Below, piece by piece: positions 26,866 to 35,266 of a stretch of 64,000 bases of DNA. The notes under the pieces were generated by a model. It saw only the letters and a list, made by a program, of their open reading frames with translations, had not been told where the DNA came from and searched no databases. How positions within the stretch are numbered: the first letter of the stretch is position 1; each line of letters begins with the position of its first letter. This DNA comes from Marinicrinis sediminis (lineage in GTDB: Bacteria; Bacillota; Bacilli; Paenibacillales; KCTC-33676): positions 1 through 64,000 of the forward strand of contig NZ_JBHUMM010000009.1 in the NCBI RefSeq assembly GCF_042685085.1. The letters run 5' to 3'. A program made the translations under genes and the position numbers.

Positions 26866-27585
26866 TTGAAACTGAAAAACCTGCTCTATCTTGCTCGCTT
26901 TTCCGGTTATATGGTGACGACATTGCCGAACTATTTCAAAGCGAAACGATTAAGTAAAAAGGGAGACATCGCGGGCAGCACAGCCGTTGCCTATCGTCAG
27001 TCCAAGGACTGGTCCCGTTATATATTCAAACTGATTCAGTCAGAGGTCGTCGTGAAGGGGCTGGAACACGTCCCGAAGGATCAATCCGTCTTGTTTGTCA
27101 GCAATCACCAGGCCATCTTTGATATCCCGATTATTATGCACGCGGTACCGGCACCATCCGGTTTTATTGCCAAGAAGGAACTCGAAAAAATGCCGATTAT
27201 CGGGAACTGGATGAGCTATATCCATTGTATCTTCATGGATCGAAGCAACCCGAGGCAATCCTTGAAAGCGATTAACGAAGGGGCTCAGGTTTTGCGAGAC
27301 GGCTATAATATGATTATTTTCCCTGAGGGAACGCGGAGCAAGACGGGTGAATTGAAAGATTTCAAAGCGGGCAGCTTCAAGCTTGCCTTGAAAGCCAAAG
27401 CGCCCGTTGTACCGGTCGTAATCAAGAATTCTTATCGGCTGCTGCAGGATGGAAAGCTGAACAAGCATCAGCAGGTAGAAGTGATCTTCACCCCTCCGAT
27501 CGAAACGGCAGAATTGACCAAGGAAGAGTCTGCGGAGCTTCCGGATCGTGTACATGCACGGATCAGGCAGGAGTTGGACAAATAG
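26866..27585 (+). CDS. plsC: 1-acyl-sn-glycerol-3-phosphate acyltransferase
   Basis: A 239-residue membrane-associated enzyme that acylates lysophosphatidate to phosphatidate in phospholipid synthesis. The acyltransferase box is present as NHQAIFD (His81 and Asp86, the HX4D motif), with a later FPEGTRSKTG motif for substrate binding. The start is a TTG: GAGAGGAG lies 7 nt upstream and no ATG fits. The gene ends at the promoter of the cobalamin-controlled operon, whose -35 box overlaps its last codons. Confidence 0.92.
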   Translation: MKLKNLLYLARFSGYMVTTLPNYFKAKRLSKKGDIAGSTAVAYRQSKDWSRYIFKLIQSEVVVKGLEHVPKDQSVLFVSNHQAIFDIPIIMHAVPAPSGFIAKKELEKMPIIGNWMSYIHCIFMDRSNPRQSLKAINEGAQVLRDGYNMIIFPEGTRSKTGELKDFKAGSFKLALKAKAPVVPVVIKNSYRLLQDGKLNKHQQVEVIFTPPIETAELTKEESAELPDRVHARIRQELDK

Positions 27586-27603
27586 CACAGTCCATGCTAC
27601 GAT
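27574..27603 (+). promoter_or_regulatory. Promoter of the cobalamin-uptake operon
   Basis: TTGGAC (27574-27579) and TACGAT (27598-27603) with an 18-bp spacer; the -10 is extended by TGC. It lies over the end of plsC and about 50 bp upstream of the riboswitch, so the leader RNA begins before the aptamer. Confidence 0.6.
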
Positions 27604-27654
27604 GAGACAAGTCAAGATCAAGATAAACGAAAATGCTAGATTCATAGCCAAATA

Positions 27655-27850
27655 GACAAGGTGCCGCAAATATGTGATCCTCCGGATTGCATCATTGCGC
27701 TTAAAAGGGAAGTTCGGTGAAAATCCGACACGGTCCCGCCACTGTAATAGAGCAGTTCGCTGCATGCACGTCACTGTTTCAACAAACTGGTTGAAGCGGG
27801 AAGACAGCAGCAGAACGATGATGCTTGAGTCAGGAGACCTGCCTTGTGTA
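27655..27850 (+). ncRNA. Cobalamin (AdoCbl) riboswitch aptamer
   Basis: The conserved blocks of the class appear in order: AAGGTGCC (27658-27665); AAGGGAAG, then CGGTGAAAATCCG, then CGGTCCCGCCACTGTAA, the B12 box, up to 27747; and GAGTCAGGAGACCTGCC (27827-27843). It lies in the leader of an S-layer protein, lipoprotein and ECF-transporter operon. Binding of a cobalamin should favour the downstream terminator and shut off uptake when B12 is abundant. The identification is very secure; the exact ends are approximate. Confidence 0.96.
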
Positions 27851-27966
27851 TGCAACACCAGCAAATCCTACGAGGAATAGGAGGGTGTTCAATCCGTGAC
27901 AGGTGACGGTTAGAGCGTGAGGATCTTTGTTCCAAACGCGCGGCCACTGCATATTGGATGAACATT

Positions 27967-27994
27967 CTTCTCCCGCACAGGAGAAGTTTTTTTT
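27967..27994 (+). terminator. Riboswitch expression-platform terminator
   Basis: CTTCTCC (27967-27973) and GGAGAAG (27980-27986) enclose CGCACA, followed by TTTTTTTT. It lies about 120 nt beyond the aptamer and 43 bp before the first start codon, which suits transcription-attenuation control. Confidence 0.85.
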
Positions 27995-28037
27995 ATGTCT
28001 TTTTGAGGCAGCACAATGGAGAGAGGGGAAACAAAGG

Positions 28038-30728
28038 ATGAGAACACACGCATTTCAAAAAATGATAGCAGGCTGGATGGTCATGTTGCTGATGATCAGC
28101 ACCCTGTCCACCGCTGCAATCGGAGCGGCTTCTGATCAGTCAGCCGCATCCGTACACAAGCAGGTAGAGGAAAGCCTGGCACAAGTGGCGGGTATGCTGG
28201 AGAAAAAGGAGCCGCTTTCGCCATGGGCCGCAGCAGGACTCGTACGTGCCGGATACACGCTGCCTTCGAATTATCAGGCACATATCCTTGCATCTGTGGT
28301 TGAGAAACGAGGCCAGTATCGGCTGGTAACGGATCTGGAGAAAACCCTGATTGCCCTAGTTGCTAGCGGCTGGGAGGACGAACAGGTATACGGCTATCCG
28401 TTGCTGAAGGATCTGCTGTCGCACGAAGGGATGACGAAACAGGGGACAAACGGGGTCATGTATGCCCTGATAGCCCTGCAAGCCATGGGCTACCCGGAGA
28501 TGGCCACTTCTGAACAGCTGGACTGGAACGTGGAGAAACTGGTCTACTGGCTGGTACAGGCGCAGCATGAAGATGGCGGCTGGTCCTTGACCGTAGACGG
28601 AGACAGTGATCCGGATATGACCGGGATGGCCTTGTCCGCGCTCAGCGGGTTCGATGCCTATGCGGGCGTACAGGACGCGATGGATCGCGGTGTACAGTGG
28701 CTGGATGAGCAATGGCTGGCAGACGGATTCCAGAACAAGACCGCTTCGGAAAGTATTGCCCAGGCTGTGATTGGCCTGGCTTCCGTCGGCATAGATCCGG
28801 CTGGTGAGCGCTTTTCACGAGACGGCGTCAGTCTGATCGAACAGCTGTTGTCTTACCGTACCGATTCGGGACAATATGCACACGTTCAGGGAGAAGTCGG
28901 TAATGACATGGCCACCGAACAGGCGTTTTTGGCTCTCACGGCCTACACCCTGTATCTGCAGGAGCAGCCAGGACTGTATGAAGGGCTGGCTGAGGCAGAT
29001 GTCGTGGTGCATATCTCTGGTCCGCAGCTATGGTCGGCAACCAGTGAGGTTGAGGCAGTAGAGGCACTGGAGGCGTTGCAGGATGCGTTGAAGCTGGAGA
29101 ATTGGCCGTATACCATCCAGGATTCCTCCTTCGGTGCTTACGTGACCATGATCAATGGCTTGGAGCAAGGGACATATGGCGGCTACGACGGCTGGAATTA
29201 CGCGATTGAGCGTAGTGGAGAGTGGCTGCCAGGCAATCAGTTTCTGGCGATGGCCGATTTCCATTTGCAAGATGGGGATCAGTTGTACGTCTATTACAAT
29301 ATCGGAACCGGACTGACTTCCGTACAGGCACCGGACATGATTCAGGCCGGGCAGGATGCGGTTCTTACTGTAGAGAGACAGGTGTGGAATTGGGAAGAAA
29401 GCCGCTATGAGGCGCAGCCGCTTGCAGATGCGCAGGTGAAGATCGGCAGCAAACAATGGAACACGAATGAACAGGGACAGATTCAGGCAACTGGATTGGC
29501 AGCAGGCCAGCATACGGTTGAAGTGAGAACGGAAGCGGACGATTCATCATGGGCCGCGATTAATTACCGGACGACGCTGCAAGTTGCACCGGAAACGGTT
29601 CCCGTCCATGTGCGGGTAGAAACGACCGACCGGACGTTGACGAAGCAGGCAGTAATGGCAGGCGATGCACTGGAGGCGCTGGAAGCCGCTCTTGAGCAAG
29701 CAGATGTGGCGTATGAAGTGGCAGACTCCTCGTTCGGCACCTATGTAACCGCCATAGATGACCTGGAGCAGGGAAAGTATGGCGGATGGGACGGCTGGAA
29801 TTATGCGGTGAAGCGGGATGGGTCCTATGTGCCGGAGAGCACCTATGGGGCGATGGCCGATTTTTCGCTAATGGCAGGTGATGAACTGATTGTCTATTAC
29901 AACCATGGTACAGCAAAGATTGCTGATGTGGCCATTCAGCCAGCGGTTCCACAGGCAGGCGATGCGGTCACCTTCACTGTCCGGCAGCAGAGCTGGGACT
30001 GGGAGCAAGGTGTGCCTGTTGTTACTCCTGCAGCCGGGGTGGATGTGTGGATGGGCGAGAAGTTCGTGACCACCGACGAGCAGGGAATCGCTGCTTTTAC
30101 AGAGATGGAAGCGGGAACTTTCAATTGGGAAGTTCAAGCTTACCGCGATACAGGCGCCAAGGTGATTAAGGAAACCGGCACGCTACATGTTGCTCCTTCC
30201 CGTGCTGCGCAGTTCACCGATCATAAGGAGATCGCAGCCTGGGCCTATGAATCTGTGGAAGAAGCAGTTAAACGGGGATGGCTGTATGGCGTTCGAGCGG
30301 ATAAACTGGTGTTTGCTCCGAAGCAATCACTCACCAGAGCTGAATTTGCAGCGCTCCTGAATCGAACTCTGGGCTTTGCGGCAACATTTTCGGAAGGGAT
30401 GTTGCCAGATGTACCGGTGAATGCCTGGTATGCGGATGAAGCTGCTGCGGCGCTGGAAGCCGGATATGTGCAGGCCGATATGGCCTTCCGTGGACAGGAA
30501 GCCATTACGAGAGCAGAAATGGCGACCTGGATTGCCAAGGCGCTGAAGCTGGAGTCTACTCGAACCGCTTCGGATTATACGGATCTGACCGGAATCGATG
30601 CGGCCTATGTGCCATACATTGAAACCGTAGCAGAAAACGGATATATCATCGGCTATCAGGATTCGTTTATGCCGCAGATGTCCGTAACGAGAGAAATGGC
30701 AGCAGCCGTCATTCTGCGATTGCCGTAA
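28038..30728 (+). CDS. S-layer-anchored transcobalamin/intrinsic-factor-like corrinoid-binding protein
   Basis: An 896-residue exported protein. Residues 1-31 are a signal peptide. Residues about 40-315 form a helical repeat domain of the prenyltransferase/alpha6-alpha6 type (repeats such as QHEDGGWSL and DMTGMALSALSG). Two DUF4430 beta-domains follow at about 322-422 and 522-622, each with a DSSFG-YVT motif, a YGG-DGWNYA motif and a final YYN. Each is trailed by an Ig-like linker. Three SLH domains (about 727-896) attach it to secondary wall polymer. An alpha-barrel plus DUF4430 domain is the architecture of animal intrinsic factor and transcobalamin, and the gene lies directly behind a B12 riboswitch. 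Corrinoid capture at the cell surface is therefore a strong inference, though binding residues cannot be assigned. The start at 28038 follows AGAGGGG by 9 nt. Confidence 0.8.
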   Translation: MRTHAFQKMIAGWMVMLLMISTLSTAAIGAASDQSAASVHKQVEESLAQVAGMLEKKEPLSPWAAAGLVRAGYTLPSNYQAHILASVVEKRGQYRLVTDLEKTLIALVASGWEDEQVYGYPLLKDLLSHEGMTKQGTNGVMYALIALQAMGYPEMATSEQLDWNVEKLVYWLVQAQHEDGGWSLTVDGDSDPDMTGMALSALSGFDAYAGVQDAMDRGVQWLDEQWLADGFQNKTASESIAQAVIGLASVGIDPAGERFSRDGVSLIEQLLSYRTDSGQYAHVQGEVGNDMATEQAFLALTAYTLYLQEQPGLYEGLAEADVVVHISGPQLWSATSEVEAVEALEALQDALKLENWPYTIQDSSFGAYVTMINGLEQGTYGGYDGWNYAIERSGEWLPGNQFLAMADFHLQDGDQLYVYYNIGTGLTSVQAPDMIQAGQDAVLTVERQVWNWEESRYEAQPLADAQVKIGSKQWNTNEQGQIQATGLAAGQHTVEVRTEADDSSWAAINYRTTLQVAPETVPVHVRVETTDRTLTKQAVMAGDALEALEAALEQADVAYEVADSSFGTYVTAIDDLEQGKYGGWDGWNYAVKRDGSYVPESTYGAMADFSLMAGDELIVYYNHGTAKIADVAIQPAVPQAGDAVTFTVRQQSWDWEQGVPVVTPAAGVDVWMGEKFVTTDEQGIAAFTEMEAGTFNWEVQAYRDTGAKVIKETGTLHVAPSRAAQFTDHKEIAAWAYESVEEAVKRGWLYGVRADKLVFAPKQSLTRAEFAALLNRTLGFAATFSEGMLPDVPVNAWYADEAAAALEAGYVQADMAFRGQEAITRAEMATWIAKALKLESTRTASDYTDLTGIDAAYVPYIETVAENGYIIGYQDSFMPQMSVTREMAAAVILRLP

Positions 30729-30803
30729 CGTATAAATGAACAAAATGAGAGATTGTTAGATTGCATATAGACTGAGGATGACAGGCAACGATTGCATCTG
30801 GTG

Positions 30804-30832
30804 AAAGAGCCCGAAAAGAGGGGCTCTTTTTC
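30804..30832 (+). terminator. Intercistronic terminator-like hairpin
   Basis: Perfect arms AAAGAGCCC (30804-30812) and GGGCTCTTT (30821-30829) with an 8-nt loop, then TTTCCCC. It lies between the S-layer gene and the lipoprotein gene. With the short T-run it may be leaky and lower expression of the transporter genes relative to the surface protein. Confidence 0.65.
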
Positions 30833-30852
30833 CCCTTTTCAGGAGGATGAAT

Positions 30853-31806
30853 ATGAACGAGCGTAGAATCAATGAAAAGAGCGTGAAGACAAGTTTGACG
30901 AATAGGATGGGCTGGCTGACCGGCGTGCTGTTACTGGTTCTCTTGCTGTCCGCATGCGGAGTGAAGGATCAGACTACGATTCCGGCAAACGTTGAATCGA
31001 CTCCTCCTAACGCTCAGACCCAGGCAGCAGAATCCCCTTCTGATCCGGCAAGCGAATCACCAGTGGAAACGCAGTCGGAATCCTCCACAACCGATACTGA
31101 ACCCGTACAATCTGCGGATGAGTGGACGAACGATTCCGATCACAAGGATGTCGGAAAGCAGGCTGATGCCGAGCGATCAGATACCCGTTCGGAAGAGAAG
31201 GATCAATCCCCGTCTGATCAGCAGCGCTTTGCAGGATCAGCCAGCTCGGCAGGATCAACTGCTTCATCAGGATCTAAGGGCTCTTCAGGCTCTTCTGGAT
31301 CTTCTGAATCATTGGGTTCTTCAGGATCTTCGGGCTCATCAGAAACATCAAAATCAAATTCAGATCAGAACACACCGGAATCGAATAGGTACTCGTCTAC
31401 GCCTGTGACGTCGGATAAGCCTGCTGCCTCCACCGCTGCTCCCCAAAAGCCTGCTGGCGAATCTTCCAAGCAAGCACAGACCGAGCCGCAGGTTGCCTTG
31501 ATGATTCAAGGATTGGACGGCGAGGAGATTCTGAATGTGCAGGTGGAAATCGAGGACGGAGATAGCGTCCTGGATGTGCTCAAACGGGAAACGAAAGCGC
31601 GCCGTATTCAGATGGAATATCGCGGACGTGGAGCCCTGGCCTATGTAGAAGGTATTGATAATCTGTATGAATTCGATCATGGCCCGACTAGCGGGTGGAC
31701 GTATACCGTCAACGGGGATGATATAGACAAAAGTGCCGGAACGATGGAGTTGTCGCCAGGCGATACGATTGAATGGCGTTATACGAAAGAGGCGAAAGCC
31801 TCATGA
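30853..31806 (+). CDS. DUF4430 lipoprotein, candidate membrane-side corrinoid carrier
   Basis: A 317-residue lipoprotein. The lipobox LLSAC places the lipidated Cys at residue 35. A long disordered linker (about 40-210) is rich in Ser, Gly, Pro, Gln and acidic residues, including runs of GSSGSSG. The C-terminal domain (about 215-317) is a transcobalamin-type DUF4430 beta-domain with GPTSGWTYTVNG and a final IEWRYTKE. The start at 30853 has AGGAGG 6 nt upstream; an ATG at 30847 would abut that site. Its stop overlaps the start of the EcfT gene (ATGA). The layout suggests a tethered arm that receives corrinoid from the S-layer protein and delivers it to the ECF substrate-binding subunit. This is inference from domain and operon context. 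Confidence 0.78.
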   Translation: MNERRINEKSVKTSLTNRMGWLTGVLLLVLLLSACGVKDQTTIPANVESTPPNAQTQAAESPSDPASESPVETQSESSTTDTEPVQSADEWTNDSDHKDVGKQADAERSDTRSEEKDQSPSDQQRFAGSASSAGSTASSGSKGSSGSSGSSESLGSSGSSGSSETSKSNSDQNTPESNRYSSTPVTSDKPAASTAAPQKPAGESSKQAQTEPQVALMIQGLDGEEILNVQVEIEDGDSVLDVLKRETKARRIQMEYRGRGALAYVEGIDNLYEFDHGPTSGWTYTVNGDDIDKSAGTMELSPGDTIEWRYTKEAKAS

Positions 31807-32675
31807 TTTCCTATGGCTTCAGACATTTGCATCCGTTAACGGGCTGGCTGTATATGCTTGTCAGTGCCGGCACAATCATGCTGTTTTTTCATCCCTTGCT
31901 GCTGCTGGGTGTCGCACTTGTGCAAGCGGCATTGCATCTCGTCTGGCACGGGTTATCGGGTAGTGGACGCAGATTTCTGCTGCTGCTCGTCGTCTGGCTC
32001 TTTGTAACGTTGATGAATCCTTTATTTAATCACCGAGGAGCCATGATCCTGTTTTATTTCATGGATCAGCCGATTACAGGTGAAGCGGTATGGTATGGGG
32101 CCACCAATGGTTTGTTGATCGTTTCGATGCTGCTGTTGTTTGTAAATATGCAGGCGATCCTGTCCACACCCAAGCTGCTGTATCTGTTTGCCCGTGTATC
32201 ACCTAAGGTAACCCTGATCCTGTCCCTGGCTGTTCGCTTTGTGCCGCTGTACCGCAAACGGTTGAAATCGATCGCCCAGGTCCATGCCGCCAGGGGGATG
32301 AGTATTCGACAGGGGCCTCGCAAGCAACGCATGCAAAATGGTATGAAGCAGGTGCAGACCCTTCTCAGCTGGTCGATGGAGTCGGCAGTACAGACGGCGG
32401 ATTCTATGGCAGCCAGAGGGTATGGTTCAGGCCACCGAACCAGCTATGCCAGATACCGCTGGTCCGTGGCAGATTCTGTCCATGCCGCTGGATTTGTGGT
32501 CCTGGTTACCGCATTGCTGACGGGTTGGATGCTGCAACATGGGCGACTGGAGATTTATCCCGTTATGGAACAGGAAATGATGCACAGTGGAGACGGATGG
32601 ATGATGGGCTTGCTGCTTATGCTTCATGCCCTGCCGCTGTGGATGGAAACAAGGGAGGGACTTCGATGGCGTTAA
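31803..32675 (+). CDS. ecfT: Energy-coupling factor transporter transmembrane subunit EcfT
   Basis: A 290-residue membrane protein with about five or six helices. Two cytoplasmic Ala-Arg-Gly motifs, HAARGMS and AARGYGSG, are the signature by which EcfT couples to the ATPases. The ATG at 31803 overlaps the lipoprotein stop (ATGA), so translation is probably coupled. It scaffolds the S-component and the fused ATPase encoded next. Because the module sits behind a B12 riboswitch with its own S-component, it is a dedicated (group I) ECF transporter. Confidence 0.9.
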   Translation: MISYGFRHLHPLTGWLYMLVSAGTIMLFFHPLLLLGVALVQAALHLVWHGLSGSGRRFLLLLVVWLFVTLMNPLFNHRGAMILFYFMDQPITGEAVWYGATNGLLIVSMLLLFVNMQAILSTPKLLYLFARVSPKVTLILSLAVRFVPLYRKRLKSIAQVHAARGMSIRQGPRKQRMQNGMKQVQTLLSWSMESAVQTADSMAARGYGSGHRTSYARYRWSVADSVHAAGFVVLVTALLTGWMLQHGRLEIYPVMEQEMMHSGDGWMMGLLLMLHALPLWMETREGLRWR

Positions 32676-34456
32676 TCGAGATCGATCAGCTTAGCTTTAC
32701 TTATGCAGGCGAAGAGCGGCCTGCCCTGTCTGCTGTCGATCTCAGGGTCGAGGAAGGGGAGATGGTGCTTCTGTGCGGAGCTTCAGGCAGCGGCAAATCC
32801 ACCCTGCTCCGACATCTGAAGCCGGAACTGACTCCGGCAGGTTCCTTTCAGGGCGCCATTCGGTTTCAGGGAAAGCCGTATCTACTCCAGGAACCGCGAA
32901 TCGGATTGGTCATGCAGGACCCGGACAGTCAGATTGTGTCCGAGACGGTGGAACATGAGTTGGCTTTTGGTTTGGAATCCAATGGCGTTCCCCAGTCGAT
33001 CATGAGAGAGCGAATTGCGGAGATTGTCCAGTTTTTTGGCATGGCGGACTGGATGCATCGTTCCGTTCATGAACTGTCTGGCGGGCAGAAACAGAAGGTG
33101 AATCTGGCCGCAGTTCTCGTGATGCAGCCGCGAGTGTTGCTTCTCGATGAACCGACCGCTCAGCTCGATCCGGTGGCAGCGAAGGAATTCATGCAACTGC
33201 TCCAGCGACTGCACGAGGAGATGGGCATGACGATGATCGTAAGCGAGCACAGACTGGAGGATGTGCTTCCGATGGCTGATCAGGTGGTGATGATGCAGGA
33301 AGGACGCGTTATGGCCAAGGCGAAGCCTGCTCCCTTTCTGGAACAGCTGTGGTGGCAGCATAGCATGGAATATCCGACAAGACGATATATCCCGCAGGTG
33401 CCGAAGCTATGTCTGAGTCTTCATCGGGAGTTGGAATGGAGCCAGGGAGTGAATCAATCTGACAGCAGGTGGGTCGGTACAGTCCCCTTAACGGTGAAGG
33501 ATGGACGGAAATGGTGGATGGAGTCGGGCCAGTCGATTTGTCAGCTGCGCACAGAGGCAGATCACGAATCGCTGAATTCCCATTCTTCCCGTTTATTTGC
33601 GGATGTTCCACCCGATTTTAGTGCGGATGCCCGTAGAGACCGCAAAACCCCGTTGCTCTGCTGCAAGGATGTGTCCTTTAAATATGACAAGCACGCGCCA
33701 TGGGTATTGAATCGACTGGAAATGAAGATTGAGCAGGGGGACTGGGTGTGTATGCTTGGCGCGAATGGCTCAGGCAAATCCACCTGGATGAAACTGCTTG
33801 CCGGACTTGAAGATCCGATCCATGGGCACATCGAATGGCACGGCAAGAAGCTGGGGAAATGGCCGGCACAGGATCGAATCGGGATGATCGGTTATATGGC
33901 CCAAACTCCGTATCTGCACTTCCTGCATGAAACGGTGCGCGAAGAACTGCAGCAGGTTGCTCTGACATCTCAAGGCGCTCAGTCCCCTCGGGGCTCCCAG
34001 ACCTCACCGTCCGGGGAGTCAGATGCAAAGCTCGAGAGATGGACCCAATTTTTTGGCCTGGAGCCACTGCTGGATCGACACCCTTACGATCTGAGCGGGG
34101 GTGAACAGCAGAAGCTTGTTCTGGCCATGCTGCTGTTGCAGGAGCCACAGCTCTTGCTGCTCGATGAGCCGACGAAGGGACTGGACCCTGCAGCCAAAGA
34201 GGAGCTTGGAGCAGCGTTGCAGCAATTGAACGGCGACGGAATGACCATCGTCATGAACACCCATGATCTGGAGTTTGCCGCTGCCTTCGCCAGCCGCTGC
34301 GCGATGCTGTTTGGCGGTGAAGTGACAGCGGAAGCGAGCCCGAGAGCATTTTTCAGTCAGCAATACTTTTATACGACCAGCGTAAATCGGGTCGTTCGAC
34401 AGCAGTTGCCCGAGGCGCTGCTGGCAGAGGATGTGATTCGACTGTGTCGACAGTAA
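32666..34456 (+). CDS. Fused EcfA-EcfA' ATP-binding protein of the ECF transporter
   Basis: A 596-residue tandem ABC ATPase. The first half has Walker A GASGSGKST, signature LSGGQKQK and Walker B LLLDEPTAQLDP. The second half has GANGSGKST, LSGGEQQK and LLLDEPTKGLDP. A variable linker of roughly 100 residues joins them. Both sites look intact. It supplies the two nucleotide-binding domains that usually come from two genes. AGGGAGG precedes the ATG, which lies 10 bp inside the end of ecfT, and the gene overlaps the S-component by 13 bp. Confidence 0.92.
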   Translation: MALIEIDQLSFTYAGEERPALSAVDLRVEEGEMVLLCGASGSGKSTLLRHLKPELTPAGSFQGAIRFQGKPYLLQEPRIGLVMQDPDSQIVSETVEHELAFGLESNGVPQSIMRERIAEIVQFFGMADWMHRSVHELSGGQKQKVNLAAVLVMQPRVLLLDEPTAQLDPVAAKEFMQLLQRLHEEMGMTMIVSEHRLEDVLPMADQVVMMQEGRVMAKAKPAPFLEQLWWQHSMEYPTRRYIPQVPKLCLSLHRELEWSQGVNQSDSRWVGTVPLTVKDGRKWWMESGQSICQLRTEADHESLNSHSSRLFADVPPDFSADARRDRKTPLLCCKDVSFKYDKHAPWVLNRLEMKIEQGDWVCMLGANGSGKSTWMKLLAGLEDPIHGHIEWHGKKLGKWPAQDRIGMIGYMAQTPYLHFLHETVREELQQVALTSQGAQSPRGSQTSPSGESDAKLERWTQFFGLEPLLDRHPYDLSGGEQQKLVLAMLLLQEPQLLLLDEPTKGLDPAAKEELGAALQQLNGDGMTIVMNTHDLEFAAAFASRCAMLFGGEVTAEASPRAFFSQQYFYTTSVNRVVRQQLPEALLAEDVIRLCRQ

Positions 34457-35130
34457 ATACCCGGATTTGGTACAGTCTATACTTTCTGCTTGGCGGACTG
34501 CTCTTTCTGCTGTTAATCTTGCGTCCCCAGCAATATGTTCTGCTGATGCTCCTGCTTGTCACCCTGTTCTTGTTGCCATTCTTTCATCGTTTTGAGCTTC
34601 GTTCGCTTGAAGCGAGAGAGGTCGTGCCCATTGCGGTACTGGTAGCGGTAGCCGCGGTCAGCCGAATTCCGTTTGCTCTGCTGCCAAGCATTCAGCCTAC
34701 AACGTTTGTCATCATGATCACGGCGGCTGTGTTTGGGGCAGAAACAGGATTTCTGGTCGGTGCTCTCGCTGCGGTGGTTTCCAACCTGTTTCTCGGACAT
34801 GGGCCTTGGACGTTGTGGCAAATGCTGGCCTGGGGGAGTGTGGGAGGTGCAGCGGGCATGCTTCGACATACCTGGCTGATGCGTACGTTGTCCGGCCGTC
34901 TGATCTTCGGCGTGCTGGCCGGTTTTTTATTTGGCTGGATCATGAATCTGTCGGGCGTCATCATTTTGCTCGGAGATTTTTCCTGGAGCGCTTTTTTTGC
35001 CTATTATGCAGCCAGCTTTTATTTTGATCTCATGCATGCGCTGGGCAATGTGTTCTTCATCTCGCTCTTTTCGGTGAGCTGGATGAAGGTGCTACATCGC
35101 TACAAGCGGAAATACCAGATTTTAAAATGA
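34444..35130 (+). CDS. ECF transporter S-component, probable cobalamin-specific (CbrT-like)
   Basis: A 228-residue membrane protein with about six helices and a GTG start inside the end of the ATPase gene. The segment AAVSRIPFALLPSIQPTTF and the following FGAETGFLVGALAAVVSN are typical of ECF substrate-capture subunits. Position in a B12-riboswitch operon with transcobalamin-like proteins makes cobalamin or a corrinoid precursor the likely substrate, as for CbrT of Lactobacillus delbrueckii. A dimethylbenzimidazole-type substrate is a less likely alternative. It is the last gene before the operon terminator. Confidence 0.82.
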   Translation: MSTVNTRIWYSLYFLLGGLLFLLLILRPQQYVLLMLLLVTLFLLPFFHRFELRSLEAREVVPIAVLVAVAAVSRIPFALLPSIQPTTFVIMITAAVFGAETGFLVGALAAVVSNLFLGHGPWTLWQMLAWGSVGGAAGMLRHTWLMRTLSGRLIFGVLAGFLFGWIMNLSGVIILLGDFSWSAFFAYYAASFYFDLMHALGNVFFISLFSVSWMKVLHRYKRKYQILK

Positions 35131-35221
35131 TCGTGTCCAAAATAGGGTCCCAGCGCTCATTGATATGAACCAACGTGGGGTTGGATATACTGGATATAGA
35201 CAAAAACAAAGACAAAGCCAA

Positions 35222-35266
35222 AGACAGGGACCTACAGGGTTATACAAATCCGGGTCCCTTTGTTTA
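35222..35266. terminator. Terminator between the cobalamin operon and the convergent kinase gene
   Basis: AGGGACC (35226-35232) pairs with GGTCCCT (35253-35259), extended by flanking purine/pyrimidine matches; TTGTTTATTT follows on the plus strand. One arm covers the end of the minus-strand kinase gene, so it may serve both directions. Confidence 0.65.
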
